This document shows positions 1 through 12,182 of a stretch of 64,000 nucleotides of DNA, piece by piece. Origin of the DNA: Paramecium pentaurelia (lineage: Eukaryota; Ciliophora; Oligohymenophorea; Peniculida; Parameciidae); assembly GCA_905183005.1 (NCBI GenBank), contig CAJJDO010000038.1, forward strand, positions 371,046-435,045, read 5' to 3'. The position numbers and the translations under genes are program-made. The notes under the pieces are model-generated. The model was not told the origin of the DNA. It did not search any database and saw nothing but the letters and a program-made list of their open reading frames with translations. Numbering within the stretch: the first letter of the stretch is position 1; each line of letters opens with the position of its first letter.

Positions 1-2
1 TT

Positions 3-218
3 TCAAATGGTCGAGTATTTAATATCCATAATTTAGATGGTAGAAGTTATGAAGGTAGTTTTAAACATTCAAAGCCAAATGGGAAAGGTAAAGTTATATT
101 GGATAATGGTCGGTCAAGATTTGGAGAATGGAATGAAGGATAATTGATAAAATGGTTTGACAATAATCAAGATGAATAAAAAGAAAATTTTGATATACTT
201 AATCTAGAAGATTTATGA
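3..218 (+). CDS. MORN-repeat protein, C-terminal part
   Basis: This is the 3' end of a gene that starts before the window. The frame from base 3 stays open with TAA read as Gln and ends at TGA 216-218. It contains a MORN-type unit with the signature Y-E-G-x-F and P-N-G-K-G-K (about bases 39-120), followed by an acidic, Q-rich tail. MORN repeats are beta-hairpin units often found in membrane-linked and ciliary proteins. Nothing else of the domain layout is visible. The stop lies only 4 bp from the stop of the convergent surface antigen gene. Another MORN protein lies at 49.3-51.4 kb, but the two are too far apart to be one gene. Confidence 0.75.
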
Positions 219-222
219 AAAA

Positions 223-3200
223 TCAAATATATATACTAATAATCAGACTCAGCATTGGAAATAGAACTTGAGCTTTATCATTCGTTTCTGAATCATTTGA
301 GTTTGTCAAATTATTTTCCTCTTCAGTGTTATTTTAGTATTATGTTCCACATTACAAACAAACAGATTTGACAGAGTCCCAAGTATATGTATAAGCAGTA
401 GCCGAAAAGCAATTTGATGGTCCTAGATATTCAAGTTTTTCTGAAAAACAATATCCATTTTACAATGCACATAATTCATACTGTTATCCAGAAAAATCTA
501 GTATTGCTTAACACATTTCAGTTTATTATTTTTTGGATGAACATGTATATTATGAACAAGAACTTTTGGTCTTAGTTTATGTCCATTGACAAGTCTAAGA
601 TTTGAATTAACATGCCTCTTTGTCAGATGAAGCATCTGAACATTTAGTCATAATTTTACATTTTCCTTTTCCATTATCTAAATACCAGACACAATATCCA
701 TCACTACCACCATATCTACATGCTTTCTCAGTTTCATATTTATCACATGTTGTATATTCAACACATCCTAATCCACTATCAACACAATTACTAATTTAAG
801 AACAATCCTCAATTTATTCATTACATTTAACCGGTTGACATTTAGTATCATTTGAATTATATTTGCATTTACCATCCAAACCAGGTGCAAAATTGCAATA
901 ATTCTAATCATAAGTTTCACAATTATCTATTTTAATACATTTGGTATTATCAGATGTACAAGTTTTTAAAACATTATTGCATTCATCATGAGTTGTAAAT
1001 TATAGATGAGAACATTATAAATCAACACATTTTTTTGCTTATTCATCATAATAACATTTTTATTAATTATTATTTAAATAACAATTTGACATTTTAGTAT
1101 AAGATGAGCAATCTTATAATTCAATACATTTAGTTTCATCTGTTGTACAATTCTTATTTAAACTCTAACATTCCTAATGAGTCTTATATTCAATACTATT
1201 ACAACCAGTAAATAGTATGCATGTTTATTTTTCAGATATATACACACATTTACCATCTGTTCCCTAAAAACAACCTTAAGCAGGTAAAAACTAACATTTA
1301 TCTATTGGAATGCAAGTATTTCCATCTGTAGTACATTCATGACTGAATTCATAACATTATTCATGAGTTTAGTATTAGAGAGATGTACAGGATGAATATT
1401 GATAACATGTATTTTTCACCCATAAACATGGTCCATCAGAACCTAAAAAACAACCACTTTGAATTTTTGTATTGCATTTAGATTGAGGAATACAAGTTAA
1501 TCCATTAGAAGTACATGAAGGATCGTATTAAACACAATCATAATGATTTTTATATGGAATATCTGAACAATCAGCATCCTTGCATCCATCTTTTGAGAAT
1601 ATGCATTGTTTTCCATACTTATCTGTTGTGCAAGATTCTTAAACTTTAGCATCTTTACAAAGACCTTTTATAATACAACCTCCAGTTTATTTTGTAGTAC
1701 AACCAGATTTATACATATGACATTCAAGCTCAGTGACATAATTAGTTGGAGCACTTGAGCAATTATATTCTAAGCATTGATTATTAATCCATTAACACTT
1801 ATTACCATTTGAATCAGTAACACATGCTTATTCAATATAAGCATCTATACATTAAGTTCTCATAACACAACCATTCCCATTTGTTGTACATTCTTTTTTA
1901 AATGTTCTACATTATGTATCTGTTGAATATTATTAAGGAGCATCACTACATTGTTGTAGATTACATCTAGGTTAGAATACACATAATTAATTATTTGAAT
2001 CAATAACACATCCTGATCTAGTTGTATATGTAGTACATTAATCAATTTAGATACATCCCTTTCCATTTGTTGTACAATTTTTACTAAACTATTGACATTA
2101 TTCATGTGAAGTAAGAGTTTTATCAGCTTTATCACAAGTACGATCTGTACATGTATTATTAAACCAGATACATTCCTTATTTGATTTTGTTTTTATACAA
2201 TTTACTGCAAATAAATATTCATTACATTTTTCATATCGTTAAATACATTCAGTTTTGTCAGAATTGACTGTGCAATAACTCAAAAAATTACTGCATGCTT
2301 CATCACTTGTAGTTTGATCAGAGTTCTAACATGATCTAACTTCACAAGTTTCTTGTAAAGCTTTCTTATTCCAAATACATTTGCCTTCATATAAACTCTC
2401 AATACACATTAATTCATTAGTATATTAACTACATTTCTCTGATTGATTTATACATCCTTTATATTCAATTCCATCAGAATTAACTGTACAAATTGGTAAA
2501 AATAGTTTACAAGATTAGAATGAATTGAAAACTCCTTAATTACATTTTCTAGTTATACATTATGTTCCATTCCAAAAACATTATTATCCATCACTGGTTA
2601 TAGAACATTGATGTTGTAATAATTCTAAACATGTTCCTTTACGATTTACACAACCTCTTTTTTTATCACTTATCATACATGTACTTAAATAACTTAAACA
2701 TTCATCATCATTATCTATATCAAGACTAGCAGTAAAACAACTCTTTTAAACACATTATTCATTTAACCATAAACATTAAAATTTAGGATTACCTGCTAAA
2801 TAACATTAATCTTTAATTTTATAAGAATCACAAGTATGTGATATATTTTAACATCCTTTAAGATCAGATTTAATAGTACATGTATCTAACCATTATTAAC
2901 ATTCTTTATGAGTAATCAATTCATCACTTGCATTATCACATGTTTTTTAAGTACAGTAACCACTCCAACTACATTTATTGTTCTAATAGTCATGACTACA
3001 TAGATTTTCACTTAAATATGTATTACAAGTTTTTAAAATACATTAATTATTACCAACAGTACATTAAGACATATATCTACTACAAGAAGTTTCATTATAT
3101 TTTAAAAGAACAGCATTATCACAGATTTTATCAACACATTTATTTCCATTCCAATAACATGTTTATTTATCATTCAATACACTAACACATTGTTATTATG

Positions 3201-4215
3201 TTTAATATTCTGAACATTATTATAATCTTTAAATACAACCATTATTAGTGTTATTAACTGTACACTCACTTTTAAATTATCTACATAAGGTATCACTATT
3301 ATATGTTGGTTCAGCATTTTCACATTTCCAAGATTTACATTCTTATTTTTATTAACAATTACTATCACCATCTTTACAACTAACAGAATACCAAAAACAT
3401 ATTGTATCTTTTGTTTAAATACATTATGGTTCACTTATATAAATTTCACATTCTTATGCAATTTCCATACATCCTTTACGTTCAGCATTTAAAGTACATG
3501 TACTTAAAAAACTTTAGCATTCAAAATGTGTAGTAATTGAAGTAGGTGCATTTTAACATATGTATTCTTTACATGAAGTTCCATCCCAAAAACAAATTTT
3601 ACCTTCTAAATTGATTTCACACCCTTCCTTTTATAAACCACTACAATCCTATGTTATATCCATACATCCACCTCCTTATTTGGCTGTACATTTTAATAAA
3701 CTCTATTATCCTTTTTCAAAGCAACTCTAATGAGTTTTATATGATACAGGGATTTCTTTACAAGCCTAAATCTAATAACATTTTTTGTTTTCATTATTCC
3801 AATAACATGGATATCCATTCAAATCTATTTAACAAGCCAATTAATTATCATTAAAATTATCACACAACAATTCAACATTAATACAATGTTCTCCATTTGT
3901 TGTGCATAAACGAGAAATCTTTTAACATTCATCATGTGTCTTTGCTTTATATACACTGCAACCACTGAAAGGCTTACAAATACCTAAATATAAAGCACAG
4001 CCATTTGTTGGACAATTAGTAGAATTTATTGAGCAATATGAATCTAAATCTGCATATTTACGATCTTCACAAAAACCATATTCATTATTCCAGTTACATT
4101 TATTTAATTGATTACAATCATACAAACTCAGAATTTATCTACAAGTGCACTAATCAACTTTTAACAATAACTCTTAGTGACTCACCAAAAATAAACCCAT
4201 TAGAATAAACATCAT
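223..4215 (-). CDS. GPI-anchored surface antigen (immobilization-antigen family)
   Basis: A single open frame of about 1,330 codons in the ciliate code, with no intron needed. It starts at ATG 4215 with a hydrophobic signal peptide (MMFILMGLFL) and is then built of repeated cysteine-rich modules, with pairs such as TNGKGC and TNGNGC recurring and cysteines spaced regularly along the whole length. It ends in a hydrophilic linker and a hydrophobic tail (about VLFPMLSLII), the form of a GPI-attachment signal. This is the layout of Paramecium immobilization antigens, which coat the cell and cilia and are expressed one at a time. The protein is shorter than the largest family members. No in-frame TGA was seen, so it looks intact. 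Whether it is expressed cannot be judged from sequence. Confidence 0.85.
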
Positions 4216-4854
4216 TTATAATATTTATTAATTAATATAAAAAATTTCCAAAATTTGGCTATCACTCCATTATTATTTAATGTTTATTTATGAACACATC
4301 ATTTATTACAATATTCATAATCAAATGTTTTTGTTTAATTAAAGATCATCATAAAAAATAATAAATTAGTGTTTACAATTAAATAAAGAATTGTAAAGAT
4401 TCATAAACTTTTTTAAATGATTTTTCTTAATAAACTTTTACTTCTATTAATGATTTTTCTAGTTAATAAGTAAACATCTTTAGATAACTTATATATTTTC
4501 ATATTCAAATTGTCTATTATCTCAATAAGTTAATTCATGCCTTAACAGATATGAAGAATCCTTAAACACTTACTCTTGTTGTTAACATCTAAATTGCTTC
4601 AGCTCCTTGTATGTAAGTATATCATAATAGTTTAGAAATTTTATTTAAAATCTTTTTGCATTCTCTACAAATAGGTTATTAATTCTGGTTCTTCCAAATG
4701 GCCATATATTTCAAAAGAATTTTAATTTGTTAATATTCAAAATAATTGATAAAGTGAACTTCCTTATTTATATAATTAAAAGATTATAATAATAATAATA
4801 GTATTTTATCATTTCATCATTATTATTATTATTGATATAATTATATAATATACT
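4216..4854. other. intergenic, no gene seen
   Basis: AT-rich spacer between the start of the surface antigen gene and the stop of the next minus-strand gene. It must hold the antigen promoter, which I cannot delimit. It has short TAA/ATT trinucleotide runs near 4785-4835. I found no coding frame with conserved features. Confidence 0.5.
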
Positions 4855-5716
4855 TCAAAAATAGGAGTAATAAAAATCGTCCAAACAATCGGGTTATATT
4901 AAAAAGGGATGTTTTTGAGTTCCAACTCCAATAGGTTTAATTTCAATCCATACTTCTTTCCATTTATCTTAACCAACAATTTATGGAAATGCCACACTAT
5001 CTCTTCCTTTTACTTTGACCCATCTATTCAAACATTGATCAAATACGCCATTGCCTCCTTTTTTGAGTCCTGATATTGTCCATTTACAATCACGAAACAA
5101 CAACTCTCTCACTAAAACAGATGGATTGATTCCTAATGCTCTATAAGGACACATATCACATTTAACATCTCTCATAATACGTTGAAAGCTGAAGGTTCCA
5201 AATCCTATAGGGAATACTATTTCTCTTTAAAAATTAATGCATTTAGCATTAATACAAACAGCCTATGTAAAGAGTTATTTTTTACTTCTAATGTTAAACC
5301 TTCAACTTCAAATGGCTATATTTAACCAGGATGGAATGGAACTAAATCTAGATCTGTAACCCGAAATCTCTCAATTGGTTTTTAAAAGGTTTTTGCCATT
5401 GTAACTCTTCCAATAGTTTTAGTTTGTATAGTTTCTACATTGGCAAATAATTGTTGATTATCATTTGAAATGCCTAATTATTTTAGTGTTTTTGATTCAT
5501 CTAACTTGGTAGTTTTATAAGTCTCTTAAAAACTGATTCTAGTTCTGAATACATCCAAAGCTATGTTTTAATAGATTGAATACTTAATTCTTCTGCAAGA
5601 AGATTAGCAATTTCCTTTAAAGTAGTATGAATACCTACAGAGATTTTGATCTTTTGTTTTGTAGCATTAAGAACAAGTGTCAAATCAATCTAACGATTGG
5701 GCTCTTTTTTAAGCAT
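4855..5716 (-). CDS. protein with N-terminal ubiquitin-like fold, unknown role
   Basis: Starts at ATG 5716 and ends at TGA 4855-4857. Two short introns are inferred. One of 29 nt follows the first 58 codons. One of 23 nt (GTAAAAAATAACTCTTTACATAG) restores the frame into a cysteine-containing stretch (KCDMCPYRAL) and a C-terminal part ending in about DDFYYSYF. The N-terminus (RQIDLTLVL..KIKISVG..TLKEIANLL) has the strand-strand-helix pattern of a beta-grasp domain and resembles the first domain of the protein at 29.8-30.5 kb. I do not recognise the rest and assign no function. The start codon is 13 bp from the start codon of the divergent kinase gene, so the two promoters must overlap each other or the coding sequence. 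Confidence 0.6.
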
Positions 5717-5729
5717 TATTTAAATTAAA

Positions 5730-6809
5730 ATGGATAGTATATACAAGACTGCTAATATTAAAGATTTCTATAAATTAGATAAAATATTAGGAGAGGGTAG
5801 TTATGCAATAGTAAGAAAGGCAATTAGAAAAAGTGACAATATAGAAGTTGCTGTAAAAATAATTGACAAGTATATATATATATACAAGATTACTTTAATT
5901 AGAGCATCATTGGAAAGTGATGATCATTTGGCAATTTAGAGTGAAGTTGAAATAATGAGTTAGATTGATCATCCAAATATTGTTAAAGTGTTGGAAGTTT
6001 TTGATGATAAATAGAAACTTTATATAGTACTTGAATTAATGACTGGTGGCGAGCTCTTTGATCGTATAGTTGAAAAGGAATTATATAATGAAAAAGAAGC
6101 AGCTGATGTCATTCGACCAGTTGTGGATGCTATAAGATGTAATTCATACAAAATATTTATTTAGATTGTCACTCTATGGGTGTTGTACATAGAGATCTTA
6201 AACCAGAGAATATTCTTTATACAACTCCAGATCCAGATGCAACTGTTAAGATATCAGATTTTGGAGTGGCAAAAGTTATTTCTGATGAATTAATGCTTAC
6301 TGCTTGTGGTACTCCTGGTTATGTTGCTCCAGAAATTCTAACAGGAGTAGGATATGATATGGCTGTTGATTATTGGAGTATTGGAGTAATACTTTATGTG
6401 CTGTAATTATCTGAATTTATTGGACCTAACTTAGATTATGTGGTTATCCTCCATTTTATGAAGAGTCTAATGAAAAGTTATTTGAATAGATTAAATCAGG
6501 TAAAATAGACTTTTCAGGGGAATAATGGGAGAAAATATCTAAAGAAGCTAAAGATCTAGTTGAGAAACTTCTAAAGGTTGATCCCAAATAAAGATATAAA
6601 GCAGATTAGATTTGCAAGCATCCATGGATTACTGGAGAGAAAGCATTGACTAAAGATTTGTCTGATGTCACTGAAAAATTAAGAGAATTGAATGCTCGTA
6701 GAAAATTAAGAGTAAATAATACTATTATAATTATTAGCGTGCATAATTGATGGTGTTGGCTACAACCAAACTTTAAAGACGTATTCAATAACATTAACAA
6801 AAAAATTGA
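5730..6809 (+). CDS. Ca2+/calmodulin-dependent-type protein kinase (CAMK)
   Basis: Complete kinase domain once four introns are removed (5870-5902, then near 6140, 6403 and 6714; about 24-33 nt). Visible motifs are the glycine loop GEGSYAIV, the VAIK-type lysine (VAVKII), HRDLKPEN, the DFG magnesium site, activation segment ACGTPGYVAPE and the DYWSIGVILY helix. The domain ends at a basic segment (RRKLRRAQLMVLATTKLQRR) that looks like a CaMK autoinhibitory or calmodulin-binding helix. No EF hands follow, so this is a CaMK rather than a CDPK. The last intron is needed to reach that tail; unspliced, the frame ends a few codons after it. Total about 320 residues. Substrates are unknown. Confidence 0.85.
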
Positions 6810-6947
6810 TTTGTTAATTCATTAATGAACATATATATATATTAATGTCATTTTCTTTTATTGAAATGAACTTAAATAAGAATTTAAGTTTAGATAATAA
6901 TTTATACTATAATAAATTATTGATTTCTTATTAATAATTTAACGAAT

Positions 6948-8330
6948 ATGAACCATTTACGTTTATTAAAAGAGCATAGTGCCAATCCTCTTGATAATTA
7001 TGTCATAGGTGTCAATTTTAAGTTATATAGAATAGTCCATTGGTAAGGGAGCCTTTGGGAAAGTTTACCGAGGTCTTCATAGACCTACTCAATAGAAAGT
7101 GGCTATAAAAATACTTGAAAAAAGTAGAATAGAATAACCATCAGATTTTACACGCATCTAACGTGAGATTCATATATTACGCAAATTACGTCACCCAAAT
7201 ATAATCTAATTATATGAGATTCTAGAATCAGAATCCAAAATATATTTGATTATGGAATATGTAAGTGGTGGTGAACTATTTCAACATATTGTTAAAAATA
7301 AGAAATTATCAGAATAAGATGCAGCTGCTTTCTTTTCTTAAATTATTGAAGCCATTGAATATTTACATTCCATTAAAGTAGCTCATCGTGATCTTAAACC
7401 TGAAAATCTACTAATTGAAAAAGACATTCTTAAAGTTGTTGATTTTGGTTTAAGTAATATATATACTGATCTTCTAAATACTCCTTGTGGATCACCATGT
7501 TATGCAGCTCCAGAAATGGTTTCTGGTCAATAATATTAAGGAATCAAAACTGATATTTGGGCTAGTGGAGTTATACTTTATGCAATGATTTGTGGTTGTG
7601 TACCTTTTGAAGATCCAAATACAAGAAAATTGTATGAAAAAATTAAATATTCTGATTTTGAACGTCCATCCTATTTAAGTGCATAAGTAATAGATCTTCT
7701 AAATGGATTACTTCATAAGAATCCATAAAATAGATTATCTATAGCTAAGATAAAGATGCATCCATTTATAAGGTACATTATTATAAATCTATTGTTTTAA
7801 GCAATTATTCATATTCAATACCTTTATTTAAGACATTGGCCATAAATATTGAAATTGTTAAATAATTAGAAACAGTTGGTATTGACAGTCAAATATGTAG
7901 AGAGATGATTCTAAATAATAAACATAATGCAATCACTACAACATATCATCTCCTAAATAAAAATTAGAAACCTTAATTATAATAAATTTAAAGAGTTCGA
8001 ACTCATTAAAGCATAAAATCAGTTGTTGAAAGACCTAATTAATCAACAGAGCGTCGTCCTAATTCTAGTACTCATCATAAAAAAACAAAATCTTAAGAAA
8101 ATAATTATTAAAGTGTTATGTAGATTAATAAAGGATTTGAAAATAGAATATCAGAAAGACCTAAATCTACAGAAAGAAGGATATGTACAGAAAGTGATCG
8201 AAGAGAAAAAAATAAAACACATCATGAATTAAAGGAGAACAATATTATACGTAAATCACATGCCTCAAAACCAAGCAAATCCCCTGTTATGTATTTAGAA
8301 TATAAATTAAAAACAACCAGAATGATGTGA
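6948..8330 (+). CDS. AMPK/SNF1-type protein kinase
   Basis: Serine/threonine kinase with introns at 7009-7030 and 7773-7801. Motifs in order: GKGAFGKV, VAIKIL, HRDLKPENLL, a DFGLSN magnesium site and the AMPK-type activation loop TPCGSPCYAAPEMVSG. The kinase domain is followed by a segment (about ETVGIDSQICREMIL..) that resembles the UBA-like autoinhibitory domain of AMPK/SnRK kinases, then a basic Ser/Thr-rich tail with repeated RP-S-E-R-R elements. Ends at TGA 8328-8330. In other eukaryotes this family is the catalytic subunit of an energy-sensing kinase; that role is by family only. The next gene starts 70 bp downstream on the same strand. Confidence 0.85.
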
Positions 8331-8400
8331 TTGAATTTTTATTACATTATAATATACTAAAATAATACATAATAATTCACTATTAAATATAGAGCACATT

Positions 8401-9984
8401 ATGCTTTAAGAATAAACAAAATCCTTAAGTTCATTTCCTAATCTTTAAGCACTTTGTAAAAAGGATGAAAAACAAAAACAATCATTAGAGAAATTGCTAT
8501 AACACAAACCTAATGTAGTAAAGAGTTTAGATATCTATGCTTAAAATATTGAAGAATACTTAAAAGATTAAAGAAAAAGGATTGCATACTTAAAAAAAAG
8601 AGAAGAACCCTTCTATGAAACAAAACCAATTTAAGCTTATGATGAAGCACTTATTATGTAATACAATAGAGTCAAAGCTAAATAATATTATTTGCAACAA
8701 TCACAAAAAAAAATATCATAACAACCTTCACCTGAATAACCACGTAATAGAACACCTTCTAAATATTTTGATAAGAATTATAATCCATTAAAAAGAATTG
8801 AAAAATTTGATATTCCATCTCTTTAACCTGTTAATGTTTCACCTCCAAAAGAACTCAAACCAATTCAATTCAGAGTAACTTATATCCTTATTAAGATAGT
8901 ATAATTATACAATGTAAATAAATGATCCACTTCTTAGATAAGTACTTAATACTCGTTAATAATGGTATGAAGTTCCAAATAATTCATTTGCTCATTTATA
9001 ATGGCTAACTTAACTCTTAGATTTTAGTAATCTTTCAAAATAAGAAGTTGTTTCTAAAAGATAAATGGTAAATTTAATGGAATTTCAACATGAATGGTCA
9101 AATAAATCATAATTATATAATAATCTTTGCTCTAATTCACCAGAACAAGCATTAAAAGTATTACCACCAGGATTTGTATTGAATTTTAAAATTTCATAAT
9201 GGGTTGAAGATCTAGAATTTCTTTAAGATTATTTAATAACTCATCATCCATAAAAAGAAACATAATAAAAATTTCCATTTTCTGTATATGTTCCTAATAA
9301 AGGAGGCTAAACATATAATAAATAAATTTCAAAATTAATTTAAGATGTTCCAAAAATTTGGATATGTAAATCAGCTATTGGATCTGGAGCTACCATAATA
9401 AATAGTATAGATTAATTATAATCATTTTTAATTCAACAATATAAAGATTAAAAAGAATTTGTGATTTAAAAGTATATTACAAATCCTTTATTATATGATG
9501 GAAAGAAGTTTGATATTTAAATCAATGTATTGATTAATTAAGAAAATTCAATTTTTATTTCAGCTGAACCAACAGGAAGATGTTGTACAGTTAATTATGA
9601 TATTAATTCGGTATTCAATTTATTTAAAATAATTAGGAAGATCCATATGTTCATATTAAACCAAAATAAGTCATATCTCACAAAAATTTAGTAGAATTTT
9701 TAGATACTTAAGGAATATCTTAATAAGATCTATTGAATCAGATAAAGTCTTCAATTTCTTTGATTCCTTGTAAATTAAATAGAAGATAAAGAAAATATTG
9801 TATGTAAATCTTTGGTTTTGATTATTTATTTGATAATAACAAAAAAATACATTTATTAGGAATAAATGCAAATCCAATTTATACTTTTGCTGAATTAGAT
9901 GGTGCTTTTAAATTAACTTTAGATAAAATTTTCCCTATAAATAATAAAAGTGAAGAAAAATAAATTTGGATTAATTTATTTTGA
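8401..9984 (+). CDS. tubulin-tyrosine-ligase-like protein, probably inactive
   Basis: Read as one gene with introns 8875-8899 and 9611-9636. The N-terminal 158 codons are a Q/K-rich extension. From about 8930 the protein has a TTL-fold pattern: an ATP-grasp segment (IWICKS..GSG), the family core FVIQKYI..PLLYDGKKFDI, and a C-terminal FGFDYLFD..HLLGINANP. Active TTLL enzymes have a glutamate in the last motif (E-[VI]-N-x-NP), here glycine, and arginine after KFDI, here Gln (TAA). The ATP loop also lacks the usual arginine. I infer a non-catalytic relative. Alternatively the first part is a separate gene ending at an unspliced TGA near 8925, with the TTL part starting at an ATG near 8913; these would overlap, so I prefer the spliced single gene. 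Confidence 0.65.
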
Positions 9985-10038
9985 TATAAATTTATATAAA
10001 AATTAGATGTATTTATTTATATATTAAAAATAATATAT

Positions 10039-10569
10039 ATGTAATAAAGTAAATTAATTTCAATTAGCACCTAAAAATTAAAATTTGTTCCATATACAGC
10101 TGAAGTAGTTGAGACATATCATAAATGGATGTAAGATCCAGAAATACTATATTTAACAGGAAGTGAACCTTTGACTTTAGATGAAGAATATAAAAATTAA
10201 GAAAGTTGGTTGAATGATCCATTAAAACATACTTTTATCATAAAAAATGATAAAGAAATGATTGGAGATGTCAATTTATTTTTCCATTAATACTTAGATG
10301 ATGATGAAGCTGAAATTAATGTTATGATAGGAAATAAAAATGCAAGAAGATAAGGATATGCAGAAGAAGCAATAAAAACAATGATGAGTTTTGGATTATT
10401 ATAATACAAGAAAACTAAATATATAGCAAAAATAAAAGATTCTAATGAAGGTTCAATTAAATTATTCTTAAAAATTGGTTATAAAGAAATAAAAAAATTA
10501 CCATAATTTGAAGAAGTACATTTACAAATGATAATTAATGCTCCTTTAATTGAATATATTAAAATATGA
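10039..10569 (+). CDS. NAT9-like GNAT acetyltransferase
   Basis: Intronless frame of 176 codons plus stop. The start region (YHKWMQDPEILYLTGSEPLT) and the following EEY..QESWL..D and IGDVNLFF match the NAT9 branch of the GNAT superfamily. The acetyl-CoA pyrophosphate loop is visible as ARRQGYAEEA, followed by the C-terminal GNAT segment with NEGSIKLFLKIGYKE. The length fits the family (about 200 residues). NAT9 in animals is linked to microtubule stability, which is interesting beside a TTL-like gene, but the neighbourhood alone is weak evidence. Its stop lies 19 bp from the stop of the convergent ArfGAP gene. Confidence 0.85.
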
Positions 10570-10588
10570 ATATTGATTGATTATTATA

Positions 10589-11885
10589 TCATTATTTATT
10601 GAATTTTGTTTTTAAATTCTCCCAAATACCTCCTGCTCTTTCTTTAACAGTACCAAATGTCTCCATAGTTTTTTCAGTTGCAAAATTAAACATATTCTTA
10701 AATTAATCCATTTCTAATATATGATTTTAAATATACTTTATGATGAATCTTCTGAATCCTCTTCTTTTTCTCCAAAAAATTATTTACTAGATATAGCAGT
10801 TTATCCATTGAATTTATATATATTCTATTTATTTTATTCACTAATAATAATTAATATAACTTAATTACCTATCTTAAGATTAGAATAATGTTTCAGATGA
10901 TATTGATTTGACATTCTTATCTTTCAATTTTTCCAAAGTTTCATTACTTTATGGAATTGTTTAAGTAGGTTATTGAGTTTATTTAATAATTACTTTAGGT
11001 TCATCTTATTATTGCTATTCTATTTTATTGGAATCAGATTTGAATGGATCATTATTAAATGGATTTGAAAATGGATCATCAAATTATAATGAATCGAAGT
11101 CCACGTCAGCTAATTTCTTACCTTAAACTGCTTTGCCAGATACAGCTTATGGTTTCGCATTATCAGCAAATACAATTTTATTACTTTTCTTAGTCACTAT
11201 TGCTTCTTCTTATAACAAATTGTTTTAAAACACTTGCTTAGGTTATTCTTTTATTGGAGATTCTTCTTCTTTATTTTAAGCTTGTTTTTCTGATGTTTGA
11301 GCTATTTTAACAGGACTTGGAATAAGTGATGGACGAATTATATTCAGCTTTTCTTCACACAAGGCTAATACACCAAATCAGAGTACTTATTTAAGAAGTT
11401 CTTATTTGTATTTTTCAACTAGAGGACTTTTGTAATCAATTTGACTACATCCTGGACCAATTAATCCAACACTTTAAAAATATTCCAAGGCTTTTTCATT
11501 GCCTCCTACTTGAAGGAATGTAATTTATTTTCTTGACCAAGAATCCAAAGTAAGAGATCTAAACTTAAATGAATTTTTAACCTTGCAAATGTATAACGAA
11601 CACCATATTCTCTATGTTTACCAGAACAATCAATACACAAAAATAAACCCAAAGTAACAGATGCCCATTTGGTATTTTTTTTACCACAATCAATACATTT
11701 CTAATAGATGTTCAAAATGAATTATTTACATCATTTCCTTAAACTAGTTTCAATTATTTAATAATTTAATCTCTCTCTGCATCATCAATCTAAATAAATA
11801 CATATACTAATTTACAATCTAATTCTCCATATTTAATTGGATTTCCAAACTATTTTTTATAACAATATTTATAAAAATAGCTCAT
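10589..11885 (-). CDS. ArfGAP (ArfGAP2/3-like)
   Basis: The zinc finger C-x2-C-x16-C-x2-C (CIDCGKKNTKWASVT..LFLCIDCSGKHR) with its catalytic arginine region identifies a GTPase-activating protein for Arf, acting on COPI vesicles. The C-terminal half carries ISS-type motifs (SISSETLF, AISSKQFFGEKEED) typical of ArfGAP2/3. Introns inferred at 11701-11729, 11559-11581, 10841-10868 and 10714-10736; a possible 18-nt in-phase intron at 11790-11807 is ambiguous. One problem: TGA occurs in frame at 11378-11380, between well-conserved upstream and downstream parts. A 39-nt intron starting two codons before it (GTACTCTGATT..GAAAAG) would remove it in frame. Otherwise it is a nonsense change or an error. 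Confidence 0.75.
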
Positions 11886-12182
11886 TCTATTTATGAACTT
11901 CAAAAATTACAAAAAACTGAAATACAATTTATTTATTTTTTTAATAAATACTAAACTTTTCATATGAACTTATATTTAAGACTTTTTGAGTAATTTAAAA
12001 ACAATAACTTTTTAATTCAAAAATAAGCTTTTATTTAAATAGGTATTTATCTTTATTGGAATAACATATTCTAATAATTATATTCAAGTGATATTAACCT
12101 AAAACTATAAGCATAATTATATTCCTCTATACAGAATAAATAATAGTTTTTTAAATATATTATTATTAAATAATTCTTAAGA

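Noticed and set aside
1860..2135. 91-codon minus-strand ORF inside the surface antigen
   Set aside because: Wrong frame of the antigen gene; Cys codons (TGT) read as Val-rich strings.
11378..11380. TGA read as tryptophan (code change)
   Set aside because: Almost every gene here ends at TGA right after its domain end, so TGA is the stop; one internal case does not justify recoding.
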